This document shows, in pieces, positions 16,614 through 24,792 of a stretch of 37,711 nt of DNA (position 1 is its first letter; each line of letters starts with the position of its first letter). The stretch lies in the NCBI GenBank assembly GCA_050698355.1, contig JBOHBN010000381.1, positions 1 to 37,711 of the forward strand, given 5' to 3'. The stretch is from JBOHBN01 sp050698355. Its GTDB lineage: Bacteria; Actinomycetota; Actinomycetes; Streptosporangiales; WHST01. The notes under the pieces were generated by a model, which ran no database searches, was not told the origin of the DNA, and saw only the letters and a list, made by a program, of their open reading frames with translations. Position numbers and translations under genes: made by a program.

Positions 16614-17354
16614 TCACCCTGGCTCGGCCGCACGCGCCAGCCGCGACGTCCACATCACGCCGAGCACGTCGATGCCGACGCCCGCGGCCAGGCAGGCGAT
16701 ACCGTACGGCGAGCCGACCAGGAACCGGACCGGATGCTGGCCGAGCCCCGTGGCCATGACGATCCCGATCACGGGAAGGACCGCCAGCAACCGTGCTGTC
16801 GCTCGCGGCGCGGCCAGCTGGGCGCGCACCTCGTGACGATTGCGTTCCTCGGCACGCAACGCCGCGGCGAGCCGTTCGATCGCCTCGGCGAGCCCCGCAC
16901 CGGACTCGACGCCTACCTGCCAGCAGGCGGCGAGCCAGGCCATGCCACGGCACCCGGGCCGGGCCGCGATGGTTCGCATGGCGCCCGGCACGTCCGCGCC
17001 GCGCTCGGCTGCGGTGACAACTCCGCGGAAGAGCTCGCGCCCGGTCTGATCCAACGCCTCGGTGGCGAGCTGCAGCGCCACGAGGGGCGGGCGTCCGGCG
17101 CGCAACTCAGCGGCGAGGGTGCCGCACAGCTCGACGATCGCGTCGCGGGAAGCGCGCTCGAGTCGCGACCTGCGTGCCCGATGCCAGGCGGCAAGCAGGA
17201 CGCCACGAGCACGGAGTGACAACGTCCGAGTGGCGCCGGACCCGCGACGGCGGGCGCACAGCGCTTCTAACCGGCGCTGGGACCCGAGCTCACCCACGGC
17301 CAACCAGCCGGCGAGGCCGGCCAGGAGTACGGCGAGGCCACTGGCGATCACCAC
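16614..17354 (-). CDS. tadB: Type II secretion F domain protein (TadB)
   Basis: A 246-aa membrane platform protein. It opens with a short membrane helix (VIASGLAVLLAGLAGWLAV), then a basic linker, then the F domain (AIVELCGTLAAELRAGRPPLVALQLATEA) and two C-terminal helices (about 185-203 and 215-235). Its GTG-GTG start overlaps the cpaF stop, and translation is probably coupled. It is shorter than proteobacterial TadB (about 320 aa), as is usual in the actinobacterial version. Together with TadC it forms the inner-membrane base of the pilus machine. Confidence 0.88.
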   Translation of the reverse strand: MVIASGLAVLLAGLAGWLAVGELGSQRRLEALCARRRGSGATRTLSLRARGVLLAAWHRARRSRLERASRDAIVELCGTLAAELRAGRPPLVALQLATEALDQTGRELFRGVVTAAERGADVPGAMRTIAARPGCRGMAWLAACWQVGVESGAGLAEAIERLAAALRAEERNRHEVRAQLAAPRATARLLAVLPVIGIVMATGLGQHPVRFLVGSPYGIACLAAGVGIDVLGVMWTSRLARAAEPG

Positions 17355-18544
17355 GGGTGCCCTCGCTGCCGAAGCAGGGAGCGAAGATGCTCGCTGCCCG
17401 GCCCATGCGTGATCTCACCACTTTCCGCGAAGGTCACCGCGGACTGCGCGTGGACATACCCGTCCTCGCCGCGACCGAGCACGCACACCTCGGCGACGCG
17501 TCGCTGGCCACCGCACTGGCCGCGGGTCAGGTGCACGACGACGTCGAGGGCTGCGGCGAGCTGGCTGTGCACGGCAGCACGGCTGAGGCCGGCCGCGACC
17601 GCAAGCGCCTCGAGCCGCGCCGGGACGTCGGCCGCGTTGTTCGCGTGCAGGGTGCCGCAACCTCCCTCGTGGCCGGTGTTCAAGGCCGCCAGAAGATCGA
17701 CGACTTCGCCGCCGCGCACCTCACCGACGACGAGGCGGTCGGGCCGCATGCGTAGCGCCTGCCGCACGAGATCGCGAAGCGTTACGGTCCCCGAGCCCTC
17801 GGCGTTCGCCGGACGCGCCTCCAGCCGTACGACATGCGAGTGATCCGGGCGCAGCTCGCTGGACTCCTCGACCAGGAGCACCCGCTCGGCGGGATCGACG
17901 TGGCCGAGGAGGACCGAAAGCAACGTCGTCTTCCCCGTGCCGGTGCCGCCGGTGACGAGGAAGGCGAGCCGTGCACCCGCCACCGCGTGCAGCAGGCTCG
18001 CGCCCTCAGCCGGGACGGCACCGGCCTCGACGAGCTCGGCGAGGGTGAACACGCGTCGTCGCGGTACCCGCAAGGACAGGCACGTGCCACCAGGAGCGAC
18101 GGGAGGGAGCACCGCGTGCAACCGCGACCCGTCCGCGAGCCGGGCGTCGACGTACGGAGCCGCATCGTCGAGCCGGCGGCCGGCGGTGGCCGCCAGCCGC
18201 TGCGCCAGCCGGCGAACCGAGACCTCGTCCGGAAACGTCACCTGAGCCCGGACGAGTCCGTCACCGGCATCAACCCACACTTCACCGGGAGCGTTGACCA
18301 ACACGTCGGTCACGCCCGGCAGCCGCAGCAAGGGCTCCAACGGGCCGGCCCCGACCAGGTCGGCGCGCAGCACCGACGTCAGCGCGAGCACCTCCACGTC
18401 GCCGAGCACCACGCCCTCAGCGCGCAAGGCACCAGCGACGCGCGCGGGCGTGGGCTCCACCGCTTGCTCGGCCAGCCGGCTGCGTACGGCGTCGGCGAGC
18501 TTCGGATCGACTCGGGAAGCACCGTTCACGCACCCGTTGCTCAT
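17348..18544 (-). CDS. cpaF: CpaF/TadA family pilus assembly ATPase
   Basis: A 398-aa cytoplasmic secretion ATPase that powers pilin assembly. Walker A is GGTGTGKT at residues 199-206. The Asp box region LLVEESSELRPDHSHVVRLE and the Walker B region RPDRLVVGEVRGGEVVDLL follow, and the His box is GHEGGCGTLHAN. The N-terminal region (GPLEPLL...VTDVLVNAPGEVWVD) is typical of the CpaF group. ATG at 18544 overlaps the ssd stop (ATGA). The open frame runs on upstream, but that part lies inside ssd. This is the 'helicase/secretion neighborhood ATPase' of Actinobacteria. Confidence 0.93.
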   Translation of the reverse strand: MSNGCVNGASRVDPKLADAVRSRLAEQAVEPTPARVAGALRAEGVVLGDVEVLALTSVLRADLVGAGPLEPLLRLPGVTDVLVNAPGEVWVDAGDGLVRAQVTFPDEVSVRRLAQRLAATAGRRLDDAAPYVDARLADGSRLHAVLPPVAPGGTCLSLRVPRRRVFTLAELVEAGAVPAEGASLLHAVAGARLAFLVTGGTGTGKTTLLSVLLGHVDPAERVLLVEESSELRPDHSHVVRLEARPANAEGSGTVTLRDLVRQALRMRPDRLVVGEVRGGEVVDLLAALNTGHEGGCGTLHANNAADVPARLEALAVAAGLSRAAVHSQLAAALDVVVHLTRGQCGGQRRVAEVCVLGRGEDGYVHAQSAVTFAESGEITHGPGSEHLRSLLRQRGHPW

Positions 18545-19653
18545 GCTGCGCGCCGGGCATCGGTGAGCGACTCGAGGAAGCGCTGACAGAAACTTGCCAG
18601 CGGGCTGCGGCCACGACCGGTCGGCGGCTCGCCGCGGTCGAGCGCCGCCTCGATCCCCGGCTCGCGCCGGACGAACCCCGCCAGCGGGAGCCCGAGCGAG
18701 GTCGCGGCGACATCGGCGGTCAGCCCGGACGGCGCGGGACCGCGTACGAGCAGGCGCAGGTCGGCGGCATGCGAGGCGGCCGCGGCCGCGACGCGGGAGG
18801 CCGACGCGATCGCGCGTACCTCCGCCGGTACGACGAGGAGCGCGACCATGCACCGGGCCAGCGCCTCGGCCGTGGCCTCATCGATCCGGCGCGGCAGGTC
18901 GACGACCACCAGGTCGCTGCCACGAGCCGCCGCGCCGAGCACCGCACTCATCGCCTCGACCGGCAGGTCCAACCTGTCTCCCCGGTCCCAGGACAGCACC
19001 GTCAACTCCTCGAGGCACGGCAGCGCCTCCCGTAACGCGCTGCCACTCACCCGCCCGCGGGCGTTGGCGAGGTCGGGCCAGCGCAGCCCAGCGGTGTCTT
19101 CACCACCGAGCACGAGATCGATGCCTCCACCGAGGGGGTCACCATCGACGAGCAGCGAGTGCAGCCCCATGCGCATCCCTGCGAGCGCGAGCGAAGCAGC
19201 CACGGTGGACGCTCCGGCACCACCGCGCCCGCCGAGCACGCAGATGGTCGTTGACTCGTGCCCGGGCACCTCGGTCGCGTCCGCGATCTGGTTGACCAGC
19301 CACTGCTCGGCTTCCGGCAGGATCGCAACCTGGCCTGCCCCGACGTGCACGGCGCGCTCGAAGATTGTCTTGTCGTCCGCCGCGGTCTGCCTGCCCACGA
19401 GCACGATCCCGGGGCGAGGCGGCAACCGCAGCCGTACCGCCTCCTCAGCGGCGTCGTCACCCAGCAGGACCAGTGACGTCGCGCGCCACGATGCCCGGGC
19501 GGCGCCCGGCGACGGGACCAGCTCCACCGCGCTGCCTGCGGCAGCGGCGAGCCTGAGTACCTCATCGACGAGCACCTGGTCATCGGTCACGAGCAGCGGC
19601 TTGCTCGCCTCATGCATGGCGTCCGTAGCGGCCGCCGGTGCTGACCCGCTCAC
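18541..19653 (-). CDS. ssd: CpaE/Ssd-like septum site-determining protein
   Basis: A 370-aa MinD/ParA-type protein of the actinobacterial CpaE/Ssd group. An N-terminal receiver-like domain (LLVTDDQVLVDEVLRLA and LVLLGDDAAEEA) precedes the ATPase-like part. The deviant Walker A reads GGRGGAGAST: the signature lysine and the P-loop lysine are both missing, as in known Ssd proteins, so ATP hydrolysis is doubtful. LLVDGDPLGGGIDLVLGGE and DLVVVDLPRR follow. The GTG start at 19653 has GGGAGG four bases upstream. The ATG at 19620 has a poorer site. It is the first gene of the leftward pilus operon and probably places the pilus machine in the cell. In Mycobacterium the homologue affects septum placement. 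Confidence 0.88.
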   Translation of the reverse strand: MSGSAPAAATDAMHEASKPLLVTDDQVLVDEVLRLAAAAGSAVELVPSPGAARASWRATSLVLLGDDAAEEAVRLRLPPRPGIVLVGRQTAADDKTIFERAVHVGAGQVAILPEAEQWLVNQIADATEVPGHESTTICVLGGRGGAGASTVAASLALAGMRMGLHSLLVDGDPLGGGIDLVLGGEDTAGLRWPDLANARGRVSGSALREALPCLEELTVLSWDRGDRLDLPVEAMSAVLGAAARGSDLVVVDLPRRIDEATAEALARCMVALLVVPAEVRAIASASRVAAAAASHAADLRLLVRGPAPSGLTADVAATSLGLPLAGFVRREPGIEAALDRGEPPTGRGRSPLASFCQRFLESLTDARRAA

Positions 19654-19808
19654 TGTGCCTCCCGAATCGTCGGCGTCACCTGGATCGTCGACGCGAGCGT
19701 CAGCCGCCGGTAGCCGTGCGGTCGGATCTGGGGATAACCGATTTCGGGTGGAGCTCCACCAACGTCCGCGCCGTGGACGTCCGCGAGGGGCAGGCGGGCA
19801 GTGTCCGG

Positions 19809-19835
19809 AAATGACCATGTTATGGATGGTCATTT
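19809..19835. promoter_or_regulatory. AT-rich inverted repeat, operator candidate upstream of the pilus operon
   Basis: AAATGACCAT (19809-19818), seven bases, then ATGGTCATTT (19826-19835): a perfect 10-bp inverted repeat, AT-rich within a GC-rich genome. It lies 156 nt before the ssd start. Its form suits a dimeric regulator site better than a terminator. Confidence 0.55.
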
Positions 19836-20156
19836 GGCAACAGCACCAGCAGCGGGCGGCGCAGGAGTGCCTGGTGTGACACGGGTTAGCCACGGGAAAG
19901 CCGTGACCGGTGAAACGGGCATGGTCGGCAATAATTGACTCGTAGCCCTTCCGTTATCCGGCATTTCCTCGTAACAATGGAGTACGGAACTAAAGGCGCG
20001 ACGGGCGGTTGCTTCCCTCCGACCTTCAGCTCCGCGCACGACCACTGGGAACCCACGCGAGCCCAGCCGCGGGAGGCGAGAACCAGATCAGGGCTCACCG
20101 CCCCGATCCGGAAGAGAACGTGCACGCTTGGTACCCCACGTGGTCGTGCCAGTGGG

Positions 20157-20180
20157 CGGCGCTCCCTTTGTGGAGCGCCG
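20157..20180. other. GC-rich hairpin upstream of the reductase gene
   Basis: CGGCGCTCC (20157-20165), loop CTTTGT, then GGAGCGCCG (20172-20180) form a perfect 9-bp stem. It lies 55 nt before the GTG of the reductase gene. It could be a leader structure of that gene or the terminator of a short transcript. Neither is proved. Confidence 0.45.
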
Positions 20181-20184
20181 TTCG

Positions 20185-20211
20185 CACGCGTACGACGACA
20201 CGCGTACGACG
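20185..20211 (+). repeat. 13-nt tandem direct repeat
   Basis: CACGCGTACGACG occurs at 20185-20197 and again at 20199-20211, with one base between. The second copy ends 23 nt before the reductase start. A regulator site or chance slippage are both possible. Confidence 0.5.
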
Positions 20212-20234
20212 GCATGGCCTGACACACTGCGAGC

Positions 20235-20921
20235 GTGAACGCACGCCCGTACGTGATCCTCTCCTGCGCGGTGTCCCTGGACGGCTACATAGACGACGCG
20301 ACCGACACGCGGCTGGTGTTGTCAAACAACGCCGACCTCGACCGGGTCGACGCGATGCGCGCGGACTGCGACGCGATCCTGGTCGGCGCCGGGACCGTTC
20401 GGCGCGACGACCCCGGACTCCTCGTCCGGTCATCGCAGCGGCGCGCGGCTCGTACCAGCGCCGGCGGGCCGGAGAACCCGGTCAAGGTCACGCTGACCGC
20501 GACCGGAGACCTCGACCCGGCCGCGCGGTTCTTCACCACTGGAAACGGGGAGAAGCTCGTGTACTGCGCGGGTCCCGCGCTCGCGTCCATCTCTCGGCTA
20601 CGGGCCGCGGCCACCATCGTCGACGCCGGCGACCCACTCGACCTGACCGTGCTCCTCGCGGACCTGGCCGCGCGGGGGGTGCGCCGGCTGCTGGTGGAGG
20701 GCGGCAGCGCCGTGCACACCGGTTTCCTTGCGGCGAGCCTGGCCGATGAGGTGTGCCTCGCGATCGCGCCGTTCCTCGTCGGCGACCCGATGGCACCGCG
20801 GTTCGTGCGTGCCGGCACGTTCCCGCAGTCGCCGGGCGACCCCATGCGCCTCACGGAGGTACGCCAGCTTGGTGATGTGGCCGTACTGCGGTACCTGACG
20901 GGCGGTGCGGTCGATGAGTGA
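20235..20921 (+). CDS. RibD C-terminal / dihydrofolate reductase-fold reductase
   Basis: A 228-aa NADPH reductase of the RibD C-terminal family. It opens with the family's first strand (VILSCAVSLDGYID, about residues 7-20). GAGTVRRDDP at 51-60 is the conserved NADPH-binding turn, and RRLLVEGGSAVHTGFL near residue 150 is the usual second cofactor motif. The GTG start is backed by the start of the fold rather than by its weak ribosome site. Its stop overlaps the next gene, a deaminase of the RibD N-terminal type, so the two may together carry out the deamination and reduction steps of riboflavin-type synthesis. No other rib gene is near, so another pterin- or flavin-like product is equally open. 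Confidence 0.82.
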   Translation: MNARPYVILSCAVSLDGYIDDATDTRLVLSNNADLDRVDAMRADCDAILVGAGTVRRDDPGLLVRSSQRRAARTSAGGPENPVKVTLTATGDLDPAARFFTTGNGEKLVYCAGPALASISRLRAAATIVDAGDPLDLTVLLADLAARGVRRLLVEGGSAVHTGFLAASLADEVCLAIAPFLVGDPMAPRFVRAGTFPQSPGDPMRLTEVRQLGDVAVLRYLTGGAVDE

Positions 20922-21366
20922 GGTGACCAGTACGGAGCTGGAGCTGCTACGCCGCGCCATCGAACTGTCCCGCAGTTGCCCGCCCGCCCAGAGCGCGTTC
21001 TCGGTCGGCGCGCTGCTCGCCGACGGGGCCGGCGGTGTGCTCGCGACCGGCTACTCGCGCGAGAGCGACCCGCACGACCACGCGGAGGAGGCGGCGCTGG
21101 CGAAGATCGACACCGACGACCCGGGGCTCGCCGCGAGCACCATGTACAGCTCGCTCGAGCCGTGCAGCACGCGGGCGTCGCGTCCACGCAGCTGTACGGA
21201 GCTGATCGTCGCCGCCGGGATCCCTCGCGTCGTCTTCGCGTGGCGCGAGCCCGATGTGTTCGTCGACTGCCACGGCGCCGAGGACCTGCGCGATGCCGGA
21301 ATCGACGTCATCGAGGTGCCCGACCTTGCGCCGCTCGTACGCGCCGTCAACGCCCACCTTCTCTAG
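20914..21366 (+). CDS. RibD N-terminal-type zinc deaminase
   Basis: A 150-aa deaminase of the cytidine deaminase-like superfamily. The zinc site reads HAE (His56, Glu58 as proton shuttle) and PC...C (Cys84, Cys94), within SSLEPCSTRASRPRSC, which resembles RibD's LEPCSHxGRTPPC except that the His and Gly are changed. AGIPRVVFAWREPDVF and EDLRDAGIDVIEV follow as in RibD. ATG at 20914 overlaps the reductase stop. RibD is normally one chain with the deaminase first, and here the two halves are separate and in reverse order. Substrate is probably an aminopyrimidine. Convergent gnd ends 10 nt away, with no hairpin between. Confidence 0.82.
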   Translation: MSEVTSTELELLRRAIELSRSCPPAQSAFSVGALLADGAGGVLATGYSRESDPHDHAEEAALAKIDTDDPGLAASTMYSSLEPCSTRASRPRSCTELIVAAGIPRVVFAWREPDVFVDCHGAEDLRDAGIDVIEVPDLAPLVRAVNAHLL

Positions 21367-21375
21367 GAGAGCGGC

Positions 21376-22812
21376 TCAGGCCTGCACCTCGTCGCGGTCC
21401 TGGGTTGACCAGAGGGTGTGGAACGTGCCGTCCCGGTCGACCCGCTTGTACGTGTGGGCTCCGAAGAAGTCCCGCAGTCCCTGCACGAGCGCCGCGGGCA
21501 GGCGGTCACGGCGCAGCGCGTCGTAGTACGCGAGCGCGCTGGAGAACCCTGGCGCCGGTACGCCGAGCCGAGCGGCCTCAGCGACCACGCGGCGCCACGA
21601 CTCCAGGCCCTCGGCGACCGCGTCGCGGAAGTACGGAGCGAGCAGCAGCGATGGCAGAGCGGCGTTCTCGTCGTACGCCGCGCGGATCCGGTCGAGGAAC
21701 CGCGCGCGGATGATGCAGCCGCCGCGCCAGATCGTGGCGAGCGCGCCGCGGTCGATGTCCCAGCCGTACTCGGCGGCACCGGCACGGATCTGGTCGAAGC
21801 CCTGCGCGTACGCCACCACCTTGGACGCGTACAGCGCCTTGCGTACGTCCTCGACGAACGCCGGACGGTCCGACGGCGGCGCCGCGTCAGTGCCCGGCAG
21901 CGCCTCCCGTGCGGCGGCGCGCTGCTCGGCGTGGCCGGACAGCGACCTGGCGAACACCGCCTCGGCGATCCCGGTGACCGGAATGCCGAGCTCGAGCGCG
22001 TTCTGCACGGTGAGCCGCCCCGTCCCCTTCTGCTCCGCCTCGTCGAGTACGACGTCGACGAACGGCCGGCCGGTGTCCGCATCGACGTGCCCGAGCACGT
22101 CCGCGGTCATGTCGATCAGGAAGGACTCCAGGTCGCCGGAGTTCCACTGGGCGAAGACGGAGGCGAGCTCGCCCGGCGCCATGCCGAGACCGTTGCGGAG
22201 CAGGTCGTACGCCTCCGCGATCAGCTGCATGTCGGCGTACTCGATGCCGTTGTGCACCATCTTGACGAAGTGGCCCGCGCCGTCCGAGCCGATGTGTGTG
22301 CAGCAGGGGGTCCCGTCGACATGGGCGGCGATCGACTCGAGTATCGGACCGAGCGAGGCGTACGACTCCGCCGAGCCGCCCGGCATGATGCTGGGCCCGT
22401 TCAACGCGCCCTCCTCGCCGCCGGACACGCCGGTGCCGACGAAGTGGAGCCCGGCCGCGCGCAGCGCGCTCTCGCGGCGCCTGGTGTCCTCGAACCAGGC
22501 GTTGCCGCCGTCCACGACGATGTCGCCGCGGTCGAGCAGCGGTACGAGCTCCTCGATAACCGCGTCGGTCGGCCCGCCCGCCTTGACCATGACGAGGATC
22601 TTGCGGGGGCGTTCGAGTGAGGCGACAAACTCGCCGAGCGATTCCGAGGCGAGGAACGTGCCCTCGTGACCGAACTGCTCGATCAGTTCCCTGGTGCGCG
22701 CTGACGTGCGGTTGTGCACCGCGACGGGAATTCCGTGGCGTGCCAGGTTCCGTGCCAGGTTCCGACCCATCACCGCGAGACCGGTGACACCGATCGCCGC
22801 CCGCTCCGCCAT
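21376..22812 (-). CDS. gnd: 6-phosphogluconate dehydrogenase, NADP-type (decarboxylating)
   Basis: A 478-aa pentose phosphate pathway enzyme that turns 6-phosphogluconate into ribulose 5-phosphate, CO2 and NADPH. The NADP site is GLAVMGRNLARN (from Gly11), and HNRT after the second strand fits NADP use. GVSGGEEGALNGPSIMPGG and HFVKMVHNGIEYADMQ, with the catalytic Lys, are intact, and the C-terminal tail with HTLW is present. Length is that of the long bacterial form. ATG at 22812 follows GGAGGAGG at seven bases. The open frame upstream to 22839 lacks such a site. It stands alone, convergent with the deaminase. Confidence 0.97.
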   Translation of the reverse strand: MAERAAIGVTGLAVMGRNLARNLARHGIPVAVHNRTSARTRELIEQFGHEGTFLASESLGEFVASLERPRKILVMVKAGGPTDAVIEELVPLLDRGDIVVDGGNAWFEDTRRRESALRAAGLHFVGTGVSGGEEGALNGPSIMPGGSAESYASLGPILESIAAHVDGTPCCTHIGSDGAGHFVKMVHNGIEYADMQLIAEAYDLLRNGLGMAPGELASVFAQWNSGDLESFLIDMTADVLGHVDADTGRPFVDVVLDEAEQKGTGRLTVQNALELGIPVTGIAEAVFARSLSGHAEQRAAAREALPGTDAAPPSDRPAFVEDVRKALYASKVVAYAQGFDQIRAGAAEYGWDIDRGALATIWRGGCIIRARFLDRIRAAYDENAALPSLLLAPYFRDAVAEGLESWRRVVAEAARLGVPAPGFSSALAYYDALRRDRLPAALVQGLRDFFGAHTYKRVDRDGTFHTLWSTQDRDEVQA

Positions 22813-22946
22813 CGCTTGCCTCCTCCGAACCGTTGCCACGAACCCTAGCGAGAGCCGGCAAGCCCAAGGTCTGGGGTAGAATCGATGCTGGCGCGCCGGG
22901 AAGTCTGGTCGGCACTCGTATTTGCCGACGACTCGATCGAGGTTCC

Positions 22947-24173
22947 GTGCGCCGTTCCAAGCCCGTCTTCCCGCCTGTACGCCGTCCCGTCCGTGTCGCC
23001 TCGATGATCGCCGAGGAGCTGCGCACAGAGACGGTCGGCGGCACCATCATGCTGGCCGCCACCGTGCTCGCGCTGGTGTGGGCGAACTCGCCCTGGTCGG
23101 CCGCGTACACCACGCTCACGGGGGCGGCGATCGGGCCGGAAGCGCTGCACCTGCACCTCACCGCGCAGGCCTGGGCGGCGGACGGCCTACTGGCGATCTT
23201 CTTCACGGTCGCGGGGCTGGAGGTCAAGCGCGAGCTGGTCGAGGGCGAGCTGCGGCATCCGGCGCGGGCGGCGCTCCCGGTCGTCGCCGCGGTCTCGGGG
23301 ATGGTCGTGCCGGCCGCCGTGTTCCTCGCGGTGAGCGCGGGCACGCCGGGCGCGAGCAGCGGCTGGGCGATCCCGATGGCCACCGACATCGCGTTCGCTC
23401 TCGCCGTGCTCGCCGTCACCGGCAGCCGGTTGCCGGAGTCCCTGCGGGTCTTCCTGCTCACGCTCGCGGTGGTCGACGACCTCGGTGCGATCGCCGTTAT
23501 CGCGGTTTTCTATACCGACGCGCTGCACCCGCTGCCGCTGCTCGGCGCCGCCGTGCTGCTCGCCGGGTACGGGCTGCTACAGCGCCTCCGGATCGGGTCC
23601 GCCTGGGCGTACGTGCCACTCGCCCTGGTGGCCTGGGGCCTGGTACACGCCAGCGGGGTGCACGCCACCGTCGCGGGCATAGCGATCGGATTGCTCACCC
23701 GCGTACGGGTCGACCGCGCCGCCGAGCGCTCACCCGCCGACCGGCTCGAGCACTGGTTGCGGCCGGTCTCCGCGGGACTCGCCGTCCCGCTCTTCGCGCT
23801 GCTGTCCGCAGGGGTGCCGCTGACGGCGCGGGCGTTCGGTGACCTCGCCGCCGACCGGGTCGCGCTCGGTGTCATCGCCGGGCTCGTACTCGGCAAGGTG
23901 GTCGGCGTGGCCGGCGGCGCGTGGCTGTCGGTGCGCTTCGGCCTGGCCAGGCTGGGACCGGACCTGCGCTGGGCACACCTCGTTGCCGTCGGCATCCTCG
24001 CCGGGGTCGGGTTCACCGTGTCGCTGCTGGTCGGCGAGCTCGCGTACGGCGGCAGCGAGCGGGCGGAGCTGGTGAAGACGGCGATCCTGGTCGCGTCCAC
24101 CATCGCGTCCATCGTCGCCGCGGTGCTGCTGCACGTGCTCGGCCGGCGGCACTCCCGCAAGATCAACAGCTGA
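22947..24173 (+). CDS. nhaA: Na+/H+ antiporter NhaA
   Basis: A 408-aa membrane antiporter that exports Na+ in exchange for H+. About 11-12 hydrophobic segments are seen. The conserved start ETVGGTIMLAATVLALVWANSPW-like region, the TDIAFALAVLAVTG helix, and the ion-binding Asp pair in AVVDDLGAIAVIAVF are all present, as is the C-terminal ILAGVGFTVSLLVGELAY. I place the start at GTG 22947 with GAGG upstream, giving about 25 residues before the first helix. A TAGAAT at 22877-22882 could be its -10, though no good -35 is seen. Divergent from gnd. The holin-like gene follows 71 nt on. Confidence 0.95.
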   Translation: MRRSKPVFPPVRRPVRVASMIAEELRTETVGGTIMLAATVLALVWANSPWSAAYTTLTGAAIGPEALHLHLTAQAWAADGLLAIFFTVAGLEVKRELVEGELRHPARAALPVVAAVSGMVVPAAVFLAVSAGTPGASSGWAIPMATDIAFALAVLAVTGSRLPESLRVFLLTLAVVDDLGAIAVIAVFYTDALHPLPLLGAAVLLAGYGLLQRLRIGSAWAYVPLALVAWGLVHASGVHATVAGIAIGLLTRVRVDRAAERSPADRLEHWLRPVSAGLAVPLFALLSAGVPLTARAFGDLAADRVALGVIAGLVLGKVVGVAGGAWLSVRFGLARLGPDLRWAHLVAVGILAGVGFTVSLLVGELAYGGSERAELVKTAILVASTIASIVAAVLLHVLGRRHSRKINS

Positions 24174-24205
24174 GGGGCCCGTTCTGCGTGCCGGAGGTGA
24201 CATTG

Positions 24206-24220
24206 TCCCGATGATCGGGA
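24206..24220. promoter_or_regulatory. 15-nt palindrome before the holin-like gene
   Basis: TCCCGAT (24206-24212), one base, then ATCGGGA (24214-24220) is a perfect palindrome between nhaA and the holin-like gene, 25 nt before the latter's start. The near absence of a loop makes an operator more likely than a terminator. Confidence 0.4.
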
Positions 24221-24244
24221 ACACTCCGGGGCGAGGAGGAAATC

Positions 24245-24712
24245 ATGACACAGACGCCTGAACGTGAGCGGAGCATCGGCGAGCTGGTCGCCGCCGTCAC
24301 CGCGCACATGCAGACCCTCGTGCGGGCGGAGATCCAGCTCGCCAAGGCCGAGCTCAAGGAGGATGTCAAGCACGCAGGTATCGGCGCTGGTATGTTCGCC
24401 GCCGCGGGCTTGTTCGGCCTGTACTTTCTCGCCTTCATCGCCGTCGCGGCGGCCTTCGGGATCCACTGGCTGGGCCTCGGGATCGGCATCTCGTTCCTCA
24501 TCGTGGCGGGTGCCTTCTTCGTCATCGCCGCGATACTCGCCCTGATCGGCAAGGTCAGCCTCGGGAAGATGACGAAGATCGCGCGCACCAAGCAGACCAT
24601 CCGCGACGACGTCACCTGGGCCAAGTCGCTGAAGGGCGGCGACGGGTCGGAGGAGGGTCAGGCCGAGCTGCCCGCCGCGGCGGAGCGGTCGGCCGTAGCC
24701 ACGCGTTCCTGA
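24245..24712 (+). CDS. Actinobacterial Holin-X / phage holin superfamily III protein
   Basis: A 155-aa membrane protein of the actinobacterial holin-like family (DUF1469). It starts with an amphipathic helix (ELVAAVTAHMQTLVRAEIQLAKAELKED), then two hydrophobic helices (about residues 46-70 and 76-102) and a charged tail. ATG follows AGGAGGAAATC. Despite the family name no phage genes are near. Genes of this kind lie at the same place, just before marP, in Mycobacterium (Rv3669) and other actinobacteria, so it is a chromosomal envelope protein of unknown role. It ends at the 44-nt palindrome at 24731. Confidence 0.85.
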   Translation: MTQTPERERSIGELVAAVTAHMQTLVRAEIQLAKAELKEDVKHAGIGAGMFAAAGLFGLYFLAFIAVAAAFGIHWLGLGIGISFLIVAGAFFVIAAILALIGKVSLGKMTKIARTKQTIRDDVTWAKSLKGGDGSEEGQAELPAAAERSAVATRS

Positions 24713-24730
24713 CCGCGCATTGCGGAAAGG

Positions 24731-24774
24731 TTGTCAGTGTCTGGTTGACCTATGGCTCGACGAGACACTGACAA
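24731..24774. repeat. 44-nt palindromic element, copy 3
   Basis: Arms GTTGTCAGTGTCT (24730-24742) and AGACACTGACAAC (24763-24775) are perfect inverses. Inside, GTTGA (24744-24748) pairs with TCGAC (24757-24761) through one G-T pair, leaving a G/G mismatch and an 8-nt loop, CCTATGGC. It differs from copy 2 at only five of 44 positions. It sits between the convergent holin-like gene and marP. Confidence 0.8.
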
Positions 24775-24792
24775 CTTCTGAAGAACCGGCGC

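Larger units (their letters stand above)
19654..20234. other. 581-nt intergenic control region between ssd and the reductase gene
   Basis: No credible gene is seen here: open frames on both strands lack ribosome sites and family features. The region holds a 14-nt perfect palindrome GGTGGAGCTCCACC (19747-19760), an AT-rich inverted repeat (19809-19835), a small hairpin CACGG...CCGTG (19891-19905), a conspicuously AT-rich stretch (about 19805-19990), a GC-rich hairpin (20157-20180) and a 13-nt direct repeat (20185-20211). It must contain the promoters of the divergent ssd and reductase operons. A possible TAACAA -10 (19972-19977) reads right, but its -35 is poor. Confidence 0.6.

Noticed and set aside
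19935..20222. Plus-strand 95-codon open frame from a TTG in the ssd/reductase gap
   Set aside because: No ribosome site and no family features, and the codon third positions do not look selected.
19886..20227. Minus-strand 113-codon open frame in the same gap
   Set aside because: Arg/Pro-rich composition typical of chance frames in high-GC DNA, with no credible start.
20100..20234. FMN riboswitch before the RibD-like genes
   Set aside because: The conserved FMN aptamer blocks are not seen. Only a simple hairpin and a repeat are present.
24245..24712. Prophage, suggested by the holin-like gene
   Set aside because: No other phage gene is near, and the family is a normal chromosomal membrane protein at this place in actinobacteria.
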